Below, one piece after another: positions 62,224 to 64,000 of a stretch of 64,000 nucleotides of DNA. The notes below the pieces were generated by a model. The model saw only the letters and a list, made by a program, of their open reading frames with translations, had not been told where the DNA came from and did no database searches. Where the stretch lies: the NCBI GenBank assembly GCA_035457725.1, contig DATIBC010000107.1, positions 8,580 through 72,579 on the forward strand, read 5' to 3'. A program made the position numbers and the translations under genes. Position 1 is the first letter of the stretch. Each line of letters begins with the position of its first letter. Origin of the DNA: DATFES01 sp035457725. Lineage in GTDB: Bacteria > Pseudomonadota > Alphaproteobacteria > CACIAM-22H2.

Positions 62224-62927
62224 GCCGTCGGCGCGCCCGGACGCGCCCCGCCAAGCGTTCGTCGGCGCAAGATCATCCGATCGGGCCGTCGTCGCCGGGG
62301 CGGTTTATCACGCTCGAAGGCGGCGAAGGCGCTGGCAAGTCGACGCAGCTTGCGCGGCTCGCCGCGGCGCTCGCACACGCCGGCAAAAAGGTTCGAGCGA
62401 CGCGCGAACCGGGCGGCACGCCGGTAGCCGAGGAGATTCGCCGTCTCCTGGTCGAAGGCGAGCCTGGACGCTTGCAGCCTGTCACCGAGGCGCTGCTGCA
62501 TTTCGCCGCGCGTGTCGAGCATCTGGCGCATGTCGTGCGGCCCGCGCTCGAGGCCGGGGTGTGGGTCGTCAGCGACCGTTTCGCGGACTCGACCATGGCC
62601 TATCAGGGCTATGGCCACCGCCTGGGTCGGACGACGATCGCCGCGCTCTATCGTTTGACGATCGGCGAGTTTCGCCCCGACCTCACGCTAATCCTCGATG
62701 TTCCGGTCGACACCGGCCTCCGGCGCGCCGCCACGCGGAGTGGACACGAGACGCGATACGAGCGAATGGACCGCGCGTTTCACGAGCGACTCCGCGAGGG
62801 CTTCCGTGCCATCGCGCGCCATGAGCCGCGACGCTGCATCGTGATCGACGCCGCCGGCGACGTCGACGCCACGACACGCAAGATCTTCGCTGCCGTCGAG
62901 ACGCGCCTCGGCGTTAAACTGGACTAG
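62220..62927 (+). CDS. tmk: Thymidylate kinase
   Basis: The 235-residue protein has the P-loop FITLEGGEGAGKSTQLARLA, the DR(F/Y) block VVSDRFADSTMAYQGYGHRL and the LID region LRRAATRSGHETRYERMDRAF. It makes dTDP from dTMP. The GTG at 62220 overlaps the carboxypeptidase stop (GTGA) and gives a 25-residue basic extension (VSRRRARTRPAKRSSAQDHP) before the fold begins at GRFITLEGG, longer than in the E. coli enzyme. The first usable start nearer the fold is not clear. Confidence 0.93.
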   Translation: MSRRRARTRPAKRSSAQDHPIGPSSPGRFITLEGGEGAGKSTQLARLAAALAHAGKKVRATREPGGTPVAEEIRRLLVEGEPGRLQPVTEALLHFAARVEHLAHVVRPALEAGVWVVSDRFADSTMAYQGYGHRLGRTTIAALYRLTIGEFRPDLTLILDVPVDTGLRRAATRSGHETRYERMDRAFHERLREGFRAIARHEPRRCIVIDAAGDVDATTRKIFAAVETRLGVKLD

Positions 62928-64000
62928 ATGACCGACGACACCGCCGCGACCGGCGCGCCTGCGCCACGCGCCAATCCGGAGCTGATCGGGCAAGCCGCCG
63001 CCGAACGGGTCATGCTCGCCGCATGGCGGTCGGGGCGAATGCCGCACGCGTGGCTAATCGGTGGACCGCGCGGCGTCGGAAAGGCGACGCTGGCCTACCG
63101 CTTCGCGCGCTTTGTGCTGGCCGGCGGAGGCGACGCGGTCGGGGGGCTATTTGGCGCGTCTGGCCTCGATTCACTGGCGTTGCCCACCGGCCATTCGGTG
63201 TTCCGCCACGTGGCGGCCGGCGCGCATCCCGACCTTGTGACCGTCGAACGCCAGATCAATCCCGAAACGAGGAAGTTGCGCGGCGAAATCATCGTCGATG
63301 ACATTCGTGATGCCGGACAATTCCTGCACCTGACCCCGGTGGAAGGCGGGTGGCGCGCGGTCATCGTCGACGCCGCCGACGACATGAACCTGAACGCCGC
63401 CAACGCCCTCCTCAAGGCATTGGAGGAGCCGCCGCGACAGGCGTTACTGCTGCTGGTGTGCCACGCGCCTGGCCGGTTGCTGGCCACCATCCGCTCGCGA
63501 TGCCGGTATCTCGCGTTGCCGCCCTTGTCCGATGAGCATGTCGCCAGGCTGCTCGACCGCTTTCGGCCGGGGCTCGCCGAAGACGATCGCGCCGCCCTGG
63601 TGGCGCTCGCCGACGGGTCGATCGGCAGGGCGCTTGATCTCGCCGATCGCGGCGGGATCGAACTCTATCGCGAGATGGTAGCTTTGTTGGCCCGCGGACC
63701 CGATATCGACGTGCCGGCGGTTTACGCCTTCGCCGACGGCGTGGCACGCGGCGGCAGCGACGCCGCGGCGGGGTTCCGCACGGCCATGGAGCTGCTTGCC
63801 GCGTGGGTGGAGCGACTGGCGCGGGCGGCCAGCGGCGCGTCGACCGGCAGCGAGATTATCGCCGGCGAGGGCGCGGTCCACGCCCGTCTTGCTGGCAGTG
63901 GCGGCGTCGAGCGCTGGATCGCCTGCTGGGACAAGATCAACCTTTTGGCCCGGCGCACCGAGAGCCTAAATCTGGATCGCCGCCTCGTCCTCATCGACGC
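62928..64000 (+). CDS. holB: DNA polymerase III delta-prime subunit, 3' end beyond the window
   Basis: The ATG at 62928 follows the tmk stop at once. The frame is open to the end of the window, 357 codons. The AAA+ clamp-loader signature is present: Walker A-like HAWLIGGPRGVGKATLAYRF, Walker B-like WRAVIVDAADDMNLNAANAL LKALEEPP, SRC motif TIRSRCRYL and the C-terminal helices (MELLAAWVERLARAASG). The GKxTL and the SRC box define the gamma/delta-prime class. It loads the beta clamp. The rest of the gene lies to the right of the window. Confidence 0.92.
   Translation, partial: MTDDTAATGAPAPRANPELIGQAAAERVMLAAWRSGRMPHAWLIGGPRGVGKATLAYRFARFVLAGGGDAVGGLFGASGLDSLALPTGHSVFRHVAAGAHPDLVTVERQINPETRKLRGEIIVDDIRDAGQFLHLTPVEGGWRAVIVDAADDMNLNAANALLKALEEPPRQALLLLVCHAPGRLLATIRSRCRYLALPPLSDEHVARLLDRFRPGLAEDDRAALVALADGSIGRALDLADRGGIELYREMVALLARGPDIDVPAVYAFADGVARGGSDAAAGFRTAMELLAAWVERLARAASGASTGSEIIAGEGAVHARLAGSGGVERWIACWDKINLLARRTESLNLDRRLVLID

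Overview
The window is GC-rich chromosomal DNA from an alphaproteobacterium, probably an uncultured soil or freshwater member of the Rhizobiales/Rhodospirillales breadth. This rests on two gene orders seen here and known from that class: recG (-) / sdhE (+) / mfd (+), and a lytic transglycosylase / rlpA / D,D-carboxypeptidase / tmk / holB run at the right end. Many 'ATGA' or 'GTGA' stop-start overlaps also fit. There is no rRNA, CRISPR array, intact transposase or complete phage.

Left end (1-5.7 kb) is a decayed accessory zone. It holds the C-terminus of a type II secretion pseudopilin (gspK) abutting a tyrosine-integrase remnant, a lone tRNA 3' half that looks like an attachment site, a degenerate copy of a small protein whose intact relative lies at 53.0 kb, a small membrane protein broken by a stop codon, a large TadG-like Flp-pilus protein and a frameshifted small secreted protein. 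From 6 to 16 kb there are mostly small envelope proteins (secreted, lipoprotein or single-helix membrane proteins), with a GNAT acetyltransferase, a TerB-like protein, a PilZ protein and an acyl-CoA thioesterase. Several have fewer than 60 codons and rest on start sites and hydrophobic profiles.

From 14.5 to 26.7 kb lies metabolism: an FAD oxidoreductase of the L-2-hydroxyglutarate oxidase type, an HpaI-type aldolase with a 2-hydroxyacid dehydrogenase, a 3-oxoadipate-type CoA-transferase pair, a type III polyketide synthase overlapping an isoprenylcysteine-type methyltransferase, a fluoroacetate-dehalogenase-like hydrolase, an ABC substrate-binding protein, and a MarR regulator followed by DUF1428, DUF899, PhnB-type and YCII proteins. 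The MarR promoter carries a perfect 12-bp palindrome and seems to give a leaderless message. From 26.8 to 37.9 kb are recG, sdhE, mfd, a PAS-rich hybrid histidine kinase, two YqjD/YqjE-like membrane proteins, an AI-2E-type exporter and a FrnE-like DsbA protein.

The most coherent pathway is at 38.1-43.8 kb: acyl-CoA synthetase, short-chain dehydrogenase, a double NIPSNAP protein, acyl-CoA dehydrogenase, an APH-type kinase and a DUF6285 protein. The set matches the parts list of the Pseudomonas putida levulinate operon (lvaABCDE), which removes a 4-hydroxyl group by phosphorylating a 4-hydroxyacyl-CoA. The NIPSNAP protein is extra. After it come a TVP38-type membrane protein, an MFS transporter, a DUF1326-DUF2182 pair, a Gfo/Idh/MocA oxidoreductase, a class III adenylate cyclase with TolB-like and TPR parts that seems to start at ACG, a GYD-domain protein, tRNA-Ser(TGA), and 1 kb away a perfect copy of the first 65 bases of that tRNA.

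The right end (53.4-64 kb) has a membrane-fused spermidine synthase homologue, a membrane methyltransferase, an orphan Flp-type pilin with a Thr/Ser/Gly repeat tail, and the cell-wall and replication run YdcF, MltB-type transglycosylase, RlpA, D-Ala-D-Ala carboxypeptidase, Tmk and HolB (cut by the window end).
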